Of a DNA stretch of 43,024 bases, positions 33,325-42,274 are shown piece after piece. The position numbers and the translations under genes were made by a program. Numbering within the stretch: the stretch's first letter is position 1; every line of letters begins with the position of its first letter. The notes below the pieces were generated by a model that had not been told where the DNA came from, made no database searches, and saw only the letters and a list, made by a program, of their open reading frames with translations. The DNA is from an uncultured Spirochaetales bacterium (lineage in GTDB: Bacteria; Spirochaetota; Spirochaetia; Sphaerochaetales; Sphaerochaetaceae), in the NCBI GenBank assembly GCA_949283235.1, contig CASDRY010000007.1, positions 1-43,024 on the forward strand, in the 5' to 3' direction.

Positions 33325-34257
33325 ATGGCTGGTATAAAGGACATTGCAAAGAGCTGTGGAGTTTCGACAGCAACTGTATCAAGGGTCCTGAATGAGGATC
33401 CAACGCTTTCTGTTTCCTTTGAGGTCAGGGCAGCAATCGAAGCTGAGGCTCTGAGAGTTGGCTATAAAACGCCAAGACAGAGGAAAAGCCTTCAAAGCAA
33501 GGTAATGCTTTCTCTTTCCCCTATTGATAAACCGGGATTTGAGGAAAAGCTTCTTGCCTATCTTGAACCAAGCGCGAGAATGAGTGGCTTTCAGCTTACA
33601 TTATCTCCAGAGGGTGCGGAGGGAGTTATAGCACTGGGGGAGTTCTCTTCCGATGAGATTTCTTATTTCCAGAGCATTTCAGATAGCCTTCTTCTTATCA
33701 ATAACCTCGGTTCTGATTACAAATATGACTCCATCATGATTGACTACAGCAACGCTGAGAAGCAGGTTATTGATTATTTCCTTTCAAGAAATATAAAGAG
33801 TGCTGGATACATCGGGGGACTCTATAGAAGAGCATCAGCTGTAATCGGGAAGAGGAGGGCGGATGAGTTCCGTAATCTTCTTGATAAGAACAATCTGCTC
33901 CGGTCCCAGTGGTTCCGTATAGGCACGATGGATGAGATTTCAGGCTATAGGGAGACTATGGCTATGGAGACAATTCCAGAGGGAATCATTATCTCGGATC
34001 CAGATACCGCAAGAGGTGTTTTCCGTGCTCTCGAGGAAAGACATGAGAGCCCGATTACAGTTACATACAATAATTTCTTCCCTGAAGCTGTTGAAGATGG
34101 CCTTGAGCTGAGAATCTTTACAGACGATGTCTGGCATACAGCTTTCAGGATGATTTCAGAGAAGATGAAAGGTGAGAGGCAGCAGAGCATGAATGTTTTC
34201 TGCCCAGCTCGCCTTTCTGATAATACAGCTTCATTGAAGCAAGGAGAAAACCAATGA
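33325..34257 (+). CDS. LacI family transcriptional regulator
   Basis: 310 residues from the ATG at 33325. The N-terminal HTH reads GIKDIAKSCGVSTATVSRVL (residues 3-22), a textbook LacI headpiece, followed by a periplasmic-binding-like effector domain of the EbgR type (VIDYFLSRNIKSAGYIGGLY, GIIISDPDTARGVFRAL). The frame extends to a TTG at 33307, but that lies upstream of the -10 box, so the ATG is preferred. Its stop overlaps the phnD start (ATGA). Control of a PhnDCE-type importer by a LacI protein, not by PhoB, suggests induction by an organic ligand. Confidence 0.9.
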   Translation: MAGIKDIAKSCGVSTATVSRVLNEDPTLSVSFEVRAAIEAEALRVGYKTPRQRKSLQSKVMLSLSPIDKPGFEEKLLAYLEPSARMSGFQLTLSPEGAEGVIALGEFSSDEISYFQSISDSLLLINNLGSDYKYDSIMIDYSNAEKQVIDYFLSRNIKSAGYIGGLYRRASAVIGKRRADEFRNLLDKNNLLRSQWFRIGTMDEISGYRETMAMETIPEGIIISDPDTARGVFRALEERHESPITVTYNNFFPEAVEDGLELRIFTDDVWHTAFRMISEKMKGERQQSMNVFCPARLSDNTASLKQGENQ

Positions 34258-35297
34258 AAAAGGCTTTAATGGTCTTCGCTGTTGCGCTTATGGCGCTCAG
34301 CCTGTTTGCACAGGGTGGTTCTGAGTCTGCAGTATCTGAGTCAGGGAACACCATCATCCGCGATCTGAACATCATGTATGTTCCTTCCCGTGAGCCTAGT
34401 GAGATTATCATGGTTACAGAACCATTGAAGAACCTCCTGACAACAGAGCTTGCCTCCCTTGGCTACGATGTTGAGAATGTGAACATCTCTGTCGGAACAA
34501 ACTATGAGGCTGTAGGTATTGCACTTTCAGCAGGAACTGCAGATGTCGCTGTTGGTATGCCTGCAAATACATACATCCTCTATGAAGATGGCTGCGATGT
34601 TATACTCACTGCAACTCGTGATGGTCTTTCAGTTGATAGCGATGATCCAAGAGATTGGAACAACAATGAACCTATAACAGCTAGCCAGAACCAGGCAGTT
34701 GGATATCGCGCCCTTATTATCGCAGGACCTTCTGCAAAGGGACAGGAACTTGCTGCTAAGGTTAATGCAGGTGAAGCTCTCACATGGGATGATCTCAATT
34801 CAGCTAACTGGGCTGTGATGAGCTCAACAAGCTCTGCAGGCTATGTTTATCCGACAATTTGGCTCATGGAGAACTACGAGGGAAAGACAATCGGAGACCT
34901 GCAGCACACTGTTCAGGTAGATTCCTATCCATCAGCATTCGCTCGTCTCGCTTCTGGCCAGGTCGATGTTCTCTGCACATTCGCAGATGCAAGAAGAGAC
35001 TATGAAGAGGACTGGGTAACAACATTCGGACGCACTGCGGATATCTGGACAGAGACAGATCTTATCGGTGTTACTCCAATGATCTATAACGATACTGTAT
35101 GTGTATCGAAGACAAGCAAGACTATTACACCGGAGTTCGTTTCAGTTCTGCAGACAGCTTTCATGAATCTCAATAAGACTGAGGAAGGAAGAGCTGTAAT
35201 CGCAATATACAGCCACACAGGTTATCTTCCGGCAACATCCTCTGATTATGACAATGAGAGAATTGCTCAGGAAATCATGAGGAATACTGGCGTATAA
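34254..35297 (+). CDS. phnD: PhnD-like phosph(on)ate-type ABC substrate-binding protein
   Basis: 347 residues. The signal peptide ends LFAQGGSES with no lipobox Cys, matching the other two binding proteins here. The PhnD family pattern is clear: NIMYVPSREPSEIIMVTEPL at residues about 39-58 and SSTSSAGYVYPTIWLMEN, with the Ser-Thr-Ser-Ser-Ala-Gly loop that binds the phosphonate/phosphate group, then FARLASGQVDVLCTFADARR. GGAG lies upstream of the ATG, which overlaps the LacI stop. Ligand may be a phosphonate, phosphite or phosphate ester. Confidence 0.88.
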   Translation: MKKALMVFAVALMALSLFAQGGSESAVSESGNTIIRDLNIMYVPSREPSEIIMVTEPLKNLLTTELASLGYDVENVNISVGTNYEAVGIALSAGTADVAVGMPANTYILYEDGCDVILTATRDGLSVDSDDPRDWNNNEPITASQNQAVGYRALIIAGPSAKGQELAAKVNAGEALTWDDLNSANWAVMSSTSSAGYVYPTIWLMENYEGKTIGDLQHTVQVDSYPSAFARLASGQVDVLCTFADARRDYEEDWVTTFGRTADIWTETDLIGVTPMIYNDTVCVSKTSKTITPEFVSVLQTAFMNLNKTEEGRAVIAIYSHTGYLPATSSDYDNERIAQEIMRNTGV

Positions 35298-35307
35298 GAA
35301 TAAGCAT

Positions 35308-35329
35308 GAGAGGGGAGTTTTCCCCTCTC
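35308..35329 (+). other. perfect hairpin between phnD and phnC
   Basis: A perfect 9-bp stem GAGAGGGGA/TCCCCTCTC (35308-35316 with 35321-35329) with a GTTT loop, followed by only a few Ts. It may be an attenuator or mRNA-stabilising element favouring the binding-protein message. Confidence 0.7.
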
Positions 35330-35341
35330 TTCTGGAGAAAG

Positions 35342-36094
35342 ATGATAGTTTTCAAAGATGTCACTAAGGTCTATCCGAATGGCACAGTCGGCTTGAAGGA
35401 TGTGAACCTAACAATTACAGATGGGGAATTCGTAGCGATAATAGGCCTTTCCGGTGCTGGCAAATCAACACTTATCAGGGCCATAAACAGGATGCACCCG
35501 ATTTCAGAGGGATTACTCACAGTAGACGGAACCGATGTCAGCAAGCTTTCAGGGAAGGGGCTTAGAAAGCTCAGAAGAAAAATCGGTATGATATTCCAGT
35601 CATTCAACCTTGTTACTCGAACAACAGTTATTCGTAATGTGCTTACCGCTTTTGTTCCAGACCTTCCTTTATGGAGAAGAGTTCTTGGTATTTTCCCCAG
35701 AAGCGCTAAGCTTAAAGCACTTGAAGCCCTGGATAAAGTAGGGATTCTCGAGAAAGCATATACAAGAGTCGATCAGCTTTCAGGTGGACAGCAGCAGAGA
35801 GTAGCGCTTGCCCGTACATTGGCCCAGAATCCCTCGATAATCCTCGCAGATGAGCCTGTAGCAGCACTCGATCCTGTTACGGCGAAAGCTGTAATGGATG
35901 ATTTCCGCAATATAAACAAGAATATGGGAATTACTGTTCTCATCAACATACATCATGTGGAGCTTGCCCTTGAATATTGTGATAGGGTAATAGGTGTAAG
36001 AGCGGGGCAGGTAGTCTTCGATGGCCCTGCAAGTGATGTCGATAAATCTGTTCTTGCATCGATATATGGGGATGAAAGCTATGAAGCGGTCTGA
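35342..36094 (+). CDS. phnC: PhnC-like ABC transporter ATP-binding protein
   Basis: 250 residues from the ATG at 35342, which has GGAG 5 bases upstream; the frame continues to 35306 through the hairpin but without support. Walker A is GLSGAGKST, signature LSGGQQQR, Walker B IILADEPVAALDP, switch His in INIHHVELAL. IGMIFQSFNLVTRTTVIRNV is the PhnC-type Q-loop region. It pairs with two PhnE-type permeases downstream. Confidence 0.92.
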   Translation: MIVFKDVTKVYPNGTVGLKDVNLTITDGEFVAIIGLSGAGKSTLIRAINRMHPISEGLLTVDGTDVSKLSGKGLRKLRRKIGMIFQSFNLVTRTTVIRNVLTAFVPDLPLWRRVLGIFPRSAKLKALEALDKVGILEKAYTRVDQLSGGQQQRVALARTLAQNPSIILADEPVAALDPVTAKAVMDDFRNINKNMGITVLINIHHVELALEYCDRVIGVRAGQVVFDGPASDVDKSVLASIYGDESYEAV

Positions 36095-36920
36095 TTCCCT
36101 AAGTCTATATGATAGGATATTCAAGCCATATAGCTACACTCTGGAGAATGGGAAGAAGGTAGATGAGAAACGTTCCCGCTTGCCGCTTATCCTTCTTATT
36201 CTGCTTGCTGCCACAATAATCTCGGGAGAGATCACAGGATTCTCGTTCTCGACTCTCATCATGAGGATCAATTACTTCTTTGTGATGCTCCTAGATATGT
36301 TTCCACCAGATTGGTCCTATATGTCCCAGGTCTGGACACCGCTTTGGGATACTATAAAGATGAGCCTCCTTGGTTCTGTAATAGGAGCTCTTCTATGTAT
36401 TCCTTTCGCAGTCCTCTCCAGCGGCAACCTTGTCAGGAACAAAGCAGTTACTGCGTTCTTCAAGTTCTTCTTCTCCGTTGTCAGGACTCTCCCGACACTT
36501 GTAGTCGCTCTTATAGCTACATATGTCTTCGGACTTGGAACGCTTGCAGGAACAGTTGCTATAGCGGTCTTCACATTCGCTTACTGTGGCAAGATTCTCT
36601 ATGAACAGATAGAGACTGTTGATATGGGTGCACATGAGGCATTGGAAGCACTTGGAGTCGGGAAGCTGTCAGCAATACGTTATTCGGTATGGCCACAGGT
36701 TCTTCCTTCATTCCTTTCAACTGTACTTTTCTGTTTTGAAGGAAATGTGCGCTACGCATCGATTCTAGGTTATGTAGGTGCGGGAGGTCTTGGACTCATC
36801 CTCAATGAGAAGATCGGATGGAGGGAGTATCCAAGAGTCGGAATGATACTCATCGCGCTCTTTGTAGCTGTAGTGGCTATCGAATCGCTGAGCTCATGGC
36901 TCAGAAGCAAGCTAACTTAG
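36081..36920 (+). CDS. phnE: PhnE-like ABC transporter permease 1
   Basis: 279 residues from the ATG at 36081, overlapping phnC by 14 bases; in-frame ATGs at 36066 and 36072 are alternatives, and a GGGGA stretch lies about 10 bases before 36081. Six predicted helices. The EAA-type loop is EALEALGVGKLSAIRYSVWP, and FEGNVRYASILGYVGAGGLG is the conserved PhnE C-terminal motif. SVVRTLPTLVVALIATYVFG matches the family's central helix. Confidence 0.88.
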   Translation: MKRSDSLSLYDRIFKPYSYTLENGKKVDEKRSRLPLILLILLAATIISGEITGFSFSTLIMRINYFFVMLLDMFPPDWSYMSQVWTPLWDTIKMSLLGSVIGALLCIPFAVLSSGNLVRNKAVTAFFKFFFSVVRTLPTLVVALIATYVFGLGTLAGTVAIAVFTFAYCGKILYEQIETVDMGAHEALEALGVGKLSAIRYSVWPQVLPSFLSTVLFCFEGNVRYASILGYVGAGGLGLILNEKIGWREYPRVGMILIALFVAVVAIESLSSWLRSKLT

Positions 36921-36928
36921 GAGGAGCA

Positions 36929-37747
36929 ATGCCAGATATTAAACTAACACCTGCGGAAACTCTCTCCAAAGAACCTAAGAAGTGGATATCAACACTTATA
37001 ATAGCGCTTATCTGTGTCTTTCTTATCGCATGGTCAGGAAGTGCGCTTGAATCGAATTCAACAGGAGGTTCCGGGCTATCAGTTGCAAAAGGGATAGTGC
37101 TGGGCATTCTTCATCCTACTGCAGATATCCTCTTCACACTTGGAAAGAATGGCGTTCCGTATCTTCTTTTAGAGACAATGTGTATCGCATTCCTTGGTAC
37201 ACTTGTAGGATCTGTTATTTCCATTCCTCTCGCATTCTTTGGAGCTGGAAATATCGTTCCAAAACCTATTGCTGTCATATTCAGAGTGCTTGTCATGGCT
37301 ATAAGAACGATACCTTCATTCGTCTATGGCCTCATGTTCATCATGGTGACAGGACCTGGAGCGTTTGCAGGTCTTCTTACCATGTCTGTCTGCTCGATAG
37401 GAATGCTTTCGAAGATGTTCATCGAAACGATAGAGGATCTCGATAAAGGTATTCTTGAGTCTTTGTCAGCAGCAGGGTGCTGTACTTTCGACAAGATAAG
37501 ATATGGCATCATTCCACAGCTCATGCCATCTTTTACCTCAACGCTGATCTATCGTTTTGATATGAATCTCAGGGATGCCACAGTGCTTGGTATTGTTGGA
37601 GCTGGCGGTATTGGTGCACCTCTTATCTTTGCTATGAACTCGTACAGATGGAATGATGTAGGAGCAATCCTTCTTGGTCTTGTCGTCCTTGTCCTTATTG
37701 TTGAGTGGTTCTCTTCAAAGCTTCGCACAGCACTCATGAGGGGATGA
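36929..37747 (+). CDS. phnE: PhnE-like ABC transporter permease 2
   Basis: 272 residues from the ATG at 36929, which has GGAGGAG 5 bases upstream; the longer frame reads into the previous gene. Six predicted helices, loop ESLSAAGCCTFDKIRYGIIP and FDMNLRDATVLGIVGAGGIG, the PhnE signature. Two distinct PhnE copies in tandem are known in several phosphonate loci and probably form a heterodimer. RTIPSFVYGLMFIMVTGPG matches the family. Confidence 0.9.
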   Translation: MPDIKLTPAETLSKEPKKWISTLIIALICVFLIAWSGSALESNSTGGSGLSVAKGIVLGILHPTADILFTLGKNGVPYLLLETMCIAFLGTLVGSVISIPLAFFGAGNIVPKPIAVIFRVLVMAIRTIPSFVYGLMFIMVTGPGAFAGLLTMSVCSIGMLSKMFIETIEDLDKGILESLSAAGCCTFDKIRYGIIPQLMPSFTSTLIYRFDMNLRDATVLGIVGAGGIGAPLIFAMNSYRWNDVGAILLGLVVLVLIVEWFSSKLRTALMRG

Positions 37748-37748
37748 T

Positions 37749-39233
37749 ATGGCTGACCTGTATTTCACCAGCGATACGCATTCGTATCTTTATCCTACTG
37801 ATTACATCTCTCCAGATAGAAAGAATATGGGATACATCTCCCTTTCTTCACTATTTAAGGATGGGGCCATAATAGCAGATGGGGGAGATGTCCTTCAGGG
37901 ATCTCCTCTTGTCAGATATGAGATCAGAAATGGAATAAGGCCTTTTCTCTCATCCGATGTCTTCAATAGGGCGGGACTCTCTATCTATGTTCCTGGAAAT
38001 CATGATTTCAATTTCGGCTATGAAACTCTTTGTTCATTCCTTAAGTCTCTAAAGGCTGAGAAACTTGCTGCGAATCTTGTCGATGAGAGGGGAGAGCTTG
38101 GAGTTAAGCCATATACCATAAGGGAGACAGAAGATGGTCTCAGACTTCTCTTTGTAGGGGTTATTACGGATTATGTGAATATCTGGGAGAAGAAGGAGAA
38201 TCTCGAAGGCTTGAAGATCACAGACTCCGTGAAGGCTGCAGAAGAAGCATTGAAAGAGGGAATGAAAGCTTCTCCGGATTTCACAATCTGCATCTACCAT
38301 GGAGGCTTCGGAGAGGAAGAGGGTGAGATAAAGGAGAACAGGGGAGCAGAACTTGCCGCTCTAGGCTTCGATGTCCTTCTTACAGCTCATCAGCATGCTA
38401 TAATCGAGCCAAAGCATATAGGAAAGACTCTTACGCTTCAGGTTGGGGCTAAGGCTATGCATTTAGCTCATCTGACTTTCAGCAAGGATGGCATGATCGA
38501 TGCGGAGATTCTGGCAACAGATGCCTCTCTTCCATTGAAAGACTCAATGAAATCCATTCCATACGACAGGGAGAAAGAGGTTCTCTCATCGCTTTCAGAA
38601 CCCATAGGCAGGATTGAGGGAACGCTTCAGGATCTTTCAAAGCTTGAGAGTGCGGTACATGGTTCCTCGCTTGCGGATTTCTTCAACGATGTTCAGCTAG
38701 AGGCAACTGGTTCGGATGTCTCGGCAGTATCCCTTTTCAATGATCCTGTTTCACTCGGACCGGAAGTTACATTGGGTTCTCTTCTTGCGTCTTATCCATT
38801 CTCAAACACGCTTCTGAAGCTGAGGATAAATGGGCGCATGCTTAAAGCTGCGATGGAGCGTTCTGCATCATACTTTGATATGGAAGAGGGGAAGGTGATA
38901 ATCAGCGATAGATTCATCATCCCCAAGGAGGAGCATTATAACTACGACTTCTACCGCGGTGTTTCCTACTCTTTTGATATCAAGAAACCACTTGGAGAAA
39001 GGGTTGTAAGACTACTATTCAATGATGTGGATCTTCTTAAAAACCCTGATTACGAGCTTTCAATAGTCCTCAATAGCTATAGAGCAACAGGTACCGGAGG
39101 CTATGGAATCTATCGAAACGCTGAAGTACTTGAGCGCTATAGCGAGGAAGTTCAGGATATCCTTATTGATAAATTTGAAAGCGGAAATGTTATAAGAATC
39201 CCGGAAAAGACAGATTTCCTTCTCATCCTGTAA
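37749..39233 (+). CDS. 5'-nucleotidase/cyclic phosphodiesterase-like metallophosphatase, cytoplasmic
   Basis: 494 residues in the UshA/CpdB family. Metal motifs: FTSDTHSYL (D-x-H, residues 6-14), IIADGGDVLQGSP, VPGNHDFNFG, CIYHGGFGEEE and TAHQHAIIE. The C-terminal nucleotide-specificity domain begins near residue 300 (VHGSSLADFFNDVQLEATGS) and contains RATGTGGYGIY. Family members are normally exported, but this one has no signal peptide, so it should act on imported substrate. GAGGGG precedes the ATG, one base after phnE. It suggests the importer brings in a phosphate ester that is dephosphorylated inside. Its end overlaps the convergent ECF gene by 11 bases. Confidence 0.85.
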   Translation: MADLYFTSDTHSYLYPTDYISPDRKNMGYISLSSLFKDGAIIADGGDVLQGSPLVRYEIRNGIRPFLSSDVFNRAGLSIYVPGNHDFNFGYETLCSFLKSLKAEKLAANLVDERGELGVKPYTIRETEDGLRLLFVGVITDYVNIWEKKENLEGLKITDSVKAAEEALKEGMKASPDFTICIYHGGFGEEEGEIKENRGAELAALGFDVLLTAHQHAIIEPKHIGKTLTLQVGAKAMHLAHLTFSKDGMIDAEILATDASLPLKDSMKSIPYDREKEVLSSLSEPIGRIEGTLQDLSKLESAVHGSSLADFFNDVQLEATGSDVSAVSLFNDPVSLGPEVTLGSLLASYPFSNTLLKLRINGRMLKAAMERSASYFDMEEGKVIISDRFIIPKEEHYNYDFYRGVSYSFDIKKPLGERVVRLLFNDVDLLKNPDYELSIVLNSYRATGTGGYGIYRNAEVLERYSEEVQDILIDKFESGNVIRIPEKTDFLLIL

Positions 39234-40902
39234 ATGTGCAGGATGAGAGGAATTCCTTATCTGTTAGCTTAATGCCATCATCTCCAAGAGCTTTTGCAAG
39301 GGATGCAATATGCGGAAGTTCAAGACCTGCTTTCTCCAGAGCACTTTCATCTGCAAAGACCTCTCTGGGGCTTCCATCCCTGACAACCTCGCCATGTGCC
39401 ATTACTATGACTCTATCGAAAGAGGAGGCGACCAGATCCATATCGTGGAGTATTGAGACAACAAGCATCCCGCGCTCATGGAGCTCCTTTATTATTCCCT
39501 GAATCATTTTTTTGCCATCATCGTCCTGGGCAATTGTCGGCTCGTCAAGGATTATGGCTTTAGGCTCCATTGCTATGACAGAAGCTAGTGCGACCATCTT
39601 TCTTTCATGAAGATCCAGATCATATGGATTCCTGTCCTTAGCCCATTCAAGCTTTACAAGACGGAGTGCTTCTAGTGCTTTTTCCTTTGCTGCAGTGCTA
39701 TCCATCCCGATGTTGACCGGACCGAACATGACCTCATCCAGAACCCTTGGTTTGAATATCTGATCATCTGGATTCTGGAAGACATAGCCTATTGAAGAGG
39801 CAAGAGAGGCAGCTGTCGCATTGCCTGTATCCTTACCGCGGAATATGATTCTTCCTTCCGTTGGCTTCAGAAGCCCTTTCATCAGCTTAGCTAGCGTGGT
39901 CTTTCCAGCTCCGTTCTGGCCTATTATTGCTGTCGGATGGTTGTCAAAGGAGAGGTTCACGTTCTTCAATACATCTGTTCCTTCAGTGTAATGAAAGGAT
40001 AGATTCTCAATCCTGAAGTATTCTTCCCCTCTCTCTTCTCTCTTATCTTCGATAGCATGGAAGGAAAGCTTCCCATTTAATAGGCTTTCCGCTTCGCTGA
40101 GGTTTATCGGGTAAGTGCCATCATCCTTCTTTGTATCCAGATTCTTGGATATCCTTGTGACAGCAGGAGGAATGACACCATGCTCTTCGAGATCAGCTCT
40201 TGAGAGAATCTCAGAAGGGGAGCCATAGGCTATCATATGGCCATTATCTAGAAGAAGAATCGAATCGGAATAGCTTGCTATCTTATCGATCTTCTGTTCT
40301 ATCATGATTACTGTAATGCCACTTGCTCTCAAAGCTTCCACGACTTTGAAGACCTCTTCAGAACCTGCAGGGTCAAGCTGGCTTGTAGGCTCGTCAAGGA
40401 TTATGACATCTGGGTTGAGAACAAGAATCGATGCAATAGCGACTCGTTGCATCTGCCCGCCCGAGAGATCAAAAGGATTTCTATCCCTGAATTCATATAT
40501 TCCAAGCCTTTTGAGGATATCATCAGCTCGCTTTCTCATCTCCTCAGGAGGAATTGAGAAGTTCTGCATTCCAAAGCAGACTTCATCGTAAACCTTATCC
40601 TTTGCCCCAGAAAGCTGGTTGAACGGATTCTGGAAGACAAGGCCTACCTTCTTTGCAAGTTCTGAAACAGGAACTTTTGAGGCATCGAGGTTGTCAACCT
40701 TAACACTTCCTCCATATGCTCCCTTATAGAACTGAGGGACAAGCCCTATAATCGCGCTTGCAAGCGTTGATTTTCCAGAGCCGTTTCTGCCTATTATTCC
40801 TACAAAGCTTCTTTTCTCTATCGAGAGAGTTATCCCATCCAGGGCCAGATTCTTTGTTTTAGGATATCTGTATTTAAGATTCTCAATCTCTATATAAGCC
40901 AT
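39223..40902 (-). CDS. ECF transporter fused ATPase (EcfA1-EcfA2 type)
   Basis: 559 residues with two nucleotide-binding domains fused head to tail. Domain 1: GRNGSGKST, Q-loop VFQNPFNQL, signature LSGGQMQR, VIILDEPTSQLDP. Domain 2: GQNGAGKTT, VFQNPDDQIF, a degenerate signature LHERKMVALA in place of LSGGQ, and AIILDEPTIAQD. The missing second signature makes one ATP site likely inactive. GGAGAG lies 7 bases before the ATG, which overlaps the EcfT gene by 13 bases. Fused A components are less common than separate EcfA and EcfA'. Confidence 0.92.
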   Translation of the reverse strand: MAYIEIENLKYRYPKTKNLALDGITLSIEKRSFVGIIGRNGSGKSTLASAIIGLVPQFYKGAYGGSVKVDNLDASKVPVSELAKKVGLVFQNPFNQLSGAKDKVYDEVCFGMQNFSIPPEEMRKRADDILKRLGIYEFRDRNPFDLSGGQMQRVAIASILVLNPDVIILDEPTSQLDPAGSEEVFKVVEALRASGITVIMIEQKIDKIASYSDSILLLDNGHMIAYGSPSEILSRADLEEHGVIPPAVTRISKNLDTKKDDGTYPINLSEAESLLNGKLSFHAIEDKREERGEEYFRIENLSFHYTEGTDVLKNVNLSFDNHPTAIIGQNGAGKTTLAKLMKGLLKPTEGRIIFRGKDTGNATAASLASSIGYVFQNPDDQIFKPRVLDEVMFGPVNIGMDSTAAKEKALEALRLVKLEWAKDRNPYDLDLHERKMVALASVIAMEPKAIILDEPTIAQDDDGKKMIQGIIKELHERGMLVVSILHDMDLVASSFDRVIVMAHGEVVRDGSPREVFADESALEKAGLELPHIASLAKALGDDGIKLTDKEFLSSCTFTG

Positions 40903-41666
40903 GTGATAACTCTCCAGATAATAACAGCTGCAGTGAATGCTATCAGTATGATTGTGATAGCTCTGTCCCCTTTATGCTTCTGCCATGAATTGAGGTAGCT
41001 TCTCTTTCCCTTGCCTCCAAAACCTCTCACTTCAAGAGCGATTGCCCTCTCCCTTGTGTTTATCAAAGAACTTGTCACTACCGGGGTTATAAGCGGAATG
41101 AACGCTTTCATTCTCTTTCCGAGGCTTCCTTCTGTTTCCATGCCCCTGCTTCTCTGTGCATCTGTTATTGTATCCATCGTTCCCATCATCTGTGGAATGA
41201 TGCTGAATACAGATGAGATTACATAACTCAGGCGAGGAGAGAAGCCATGTCTCTCCATCTCATCAGCTATATCCTCGGGTTTTGTCGTGAGGACGAGAAT
41301 CGAGAAGGACAGGAGCATGTTTATGATTACAGCTCCTGTTCTCAGTGCCTTCATCAATCCTTCCTTGTAGAATACGGCAGGACCTATTGAGAAGACTTCC
41401 GTCACGTTATCTGAATCAAAAAGTCCTTTGATCAGGAATATCGTGAGAATGATAGTGAACGAGAAGATTATGAGAGCTCTTGCGCGTTTCAGAGATTTCC
41501 CGCTTATGAGAATCAGGATATCAATCAGGATTGCAGCAGCGTATGCCCATAAGGATCCTATGAGAGGAGGGCAGAGAATAGCCGCTACAATATACATAAG
41601 CTTTGTGAAGGGGTGGACGTGACACAGCCACGTCCCGTTATCCCTATAGAGGCTGATGCTTTTCAC
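40890..41666 (-). CDS. ecfT: ECF transporter transmembrane component EcfT
   Basis: 258 residues, CbiQ/EcfT family, about five to six helices. The coupling helices carry the two Ala-Arg-Gly-type motifs, here AQRSRGMETEG and ALEVRGFGGKG, which contact the ATPases. The start is a GTG at 41666 sharing one base with the S-component stop (TAGTG) with GGAGAG about 9 bases upstream. It couples the fused ATPase to the substrate-binding S subunit. Confidence 0.92.
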   Translation of the reverse strand: MKSISLYRDNGTWLCHVHPFTKLMYIVAAILCPPLIGSLWAYAAAILIDILILISGKSLKRARALIIFSFTIILTIFLIKGLFDSDNVTEVFSIGPAVFYKEGLMKALRTGAVIINMLLSFSILVLTTKPEDIADEMERHGFSPRLSYVISSVFSIIPQMMGTMDTITDAQRSRGMETEGSLGKRMKAFIPLITPVVTSSLINTRERAIALEVRGFGGKGKRSYLNSWQKHKGDRAITIILIAFTAAVIIWRVITWLI

Positions 41667-42274
41667 TAGTCAAGTCTCTCCACTTCATCGCTTGCATCGT
41701 AGAGGGCTGTAAGCTTATCAGGGAGTGCTTTCAGTATGATGAAGGTGAGAATGAGTGTGATTATCTTATCTGGAACATCCACTATGATTTCATCAAAAAG
41801 CGATGAAAGCCAGAGAGGAAGTGAAGCTGCCTGAGATGCTGCAAATACTGCGTCTCCCCATACATTTCCAGTCTGTCCGCCCCAGAATATGATATTGAGA
41901 GGTGTCGAGACCACAATTGCTGCAGCTCCTGCTACAAGTGCTGTGAGCAGGGATTTCGGGAAGCTCTTCATGAATCCAGCTCTTGCCATGATTCCTACAA
42001 AGAAACCGATGAAGAAACTGGTCAAGGCATAAATCAGGGTGATCGAATCTCCTGTTGTCAGACCATAAATCAGGTTGTTTGCCGCACCGCAGATACCTCC
42101 GATGATAGGGCCTCCGAGACATGCACCAAGACAGGTTCCGATTGAATCCAGCCAGAGAGGAAGCTTCAGTGCACTAGCAAATAGCTTTCCTATGTAGTTG
42201 ATACCAATACAAGCTGGTATAAGAACAATCGATGCTACATCGAATTTCGTCCTGAAGATACTCTTACCTTCCAT
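41666..42274 (-). CDS. ECF transporter S component, probable nucleoside specificity
   Basis: 202 residues with six predicted helices. LPLWLDSIGTCLGACLGGP (residues 38-56) and GAANNLIYGL are typical of the S-component group that includes the CD3073-like proteins. GGAG lies 6 bases before the ATG. The uridine phosphorylase gene overlaps it upstream by 11 bases, so a pyrimidine nucleoside is the most likely ligand (inference from operon only); the sequence alone does not name the substrate. Confidence 0.85.
   Translation of the reverse strand: MEGKSIFRTKFDVASIVLIPACIGINYIGKLFASALKLPLWLDSIGTCLGACLGGPIIGGICGAANNLIYGLTTGDSITLIYALTSFFIGFFVGIMARAGFMKSFPKSLLTALVAGAAAIVVSTPLNIIFWGGQTGNVWGDAVFAASQAASLPLWLSSLFDEIIVDVPDKIITLILTFIILKALPDKLTALYDASDEVERLD

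Noticed and set aside
36818..36928. 37-codon extension of the second PhnE-like permease
   Set aside because: It overlaps the first permease in another frame; the SD-bearing ATG at 36929 is clear.
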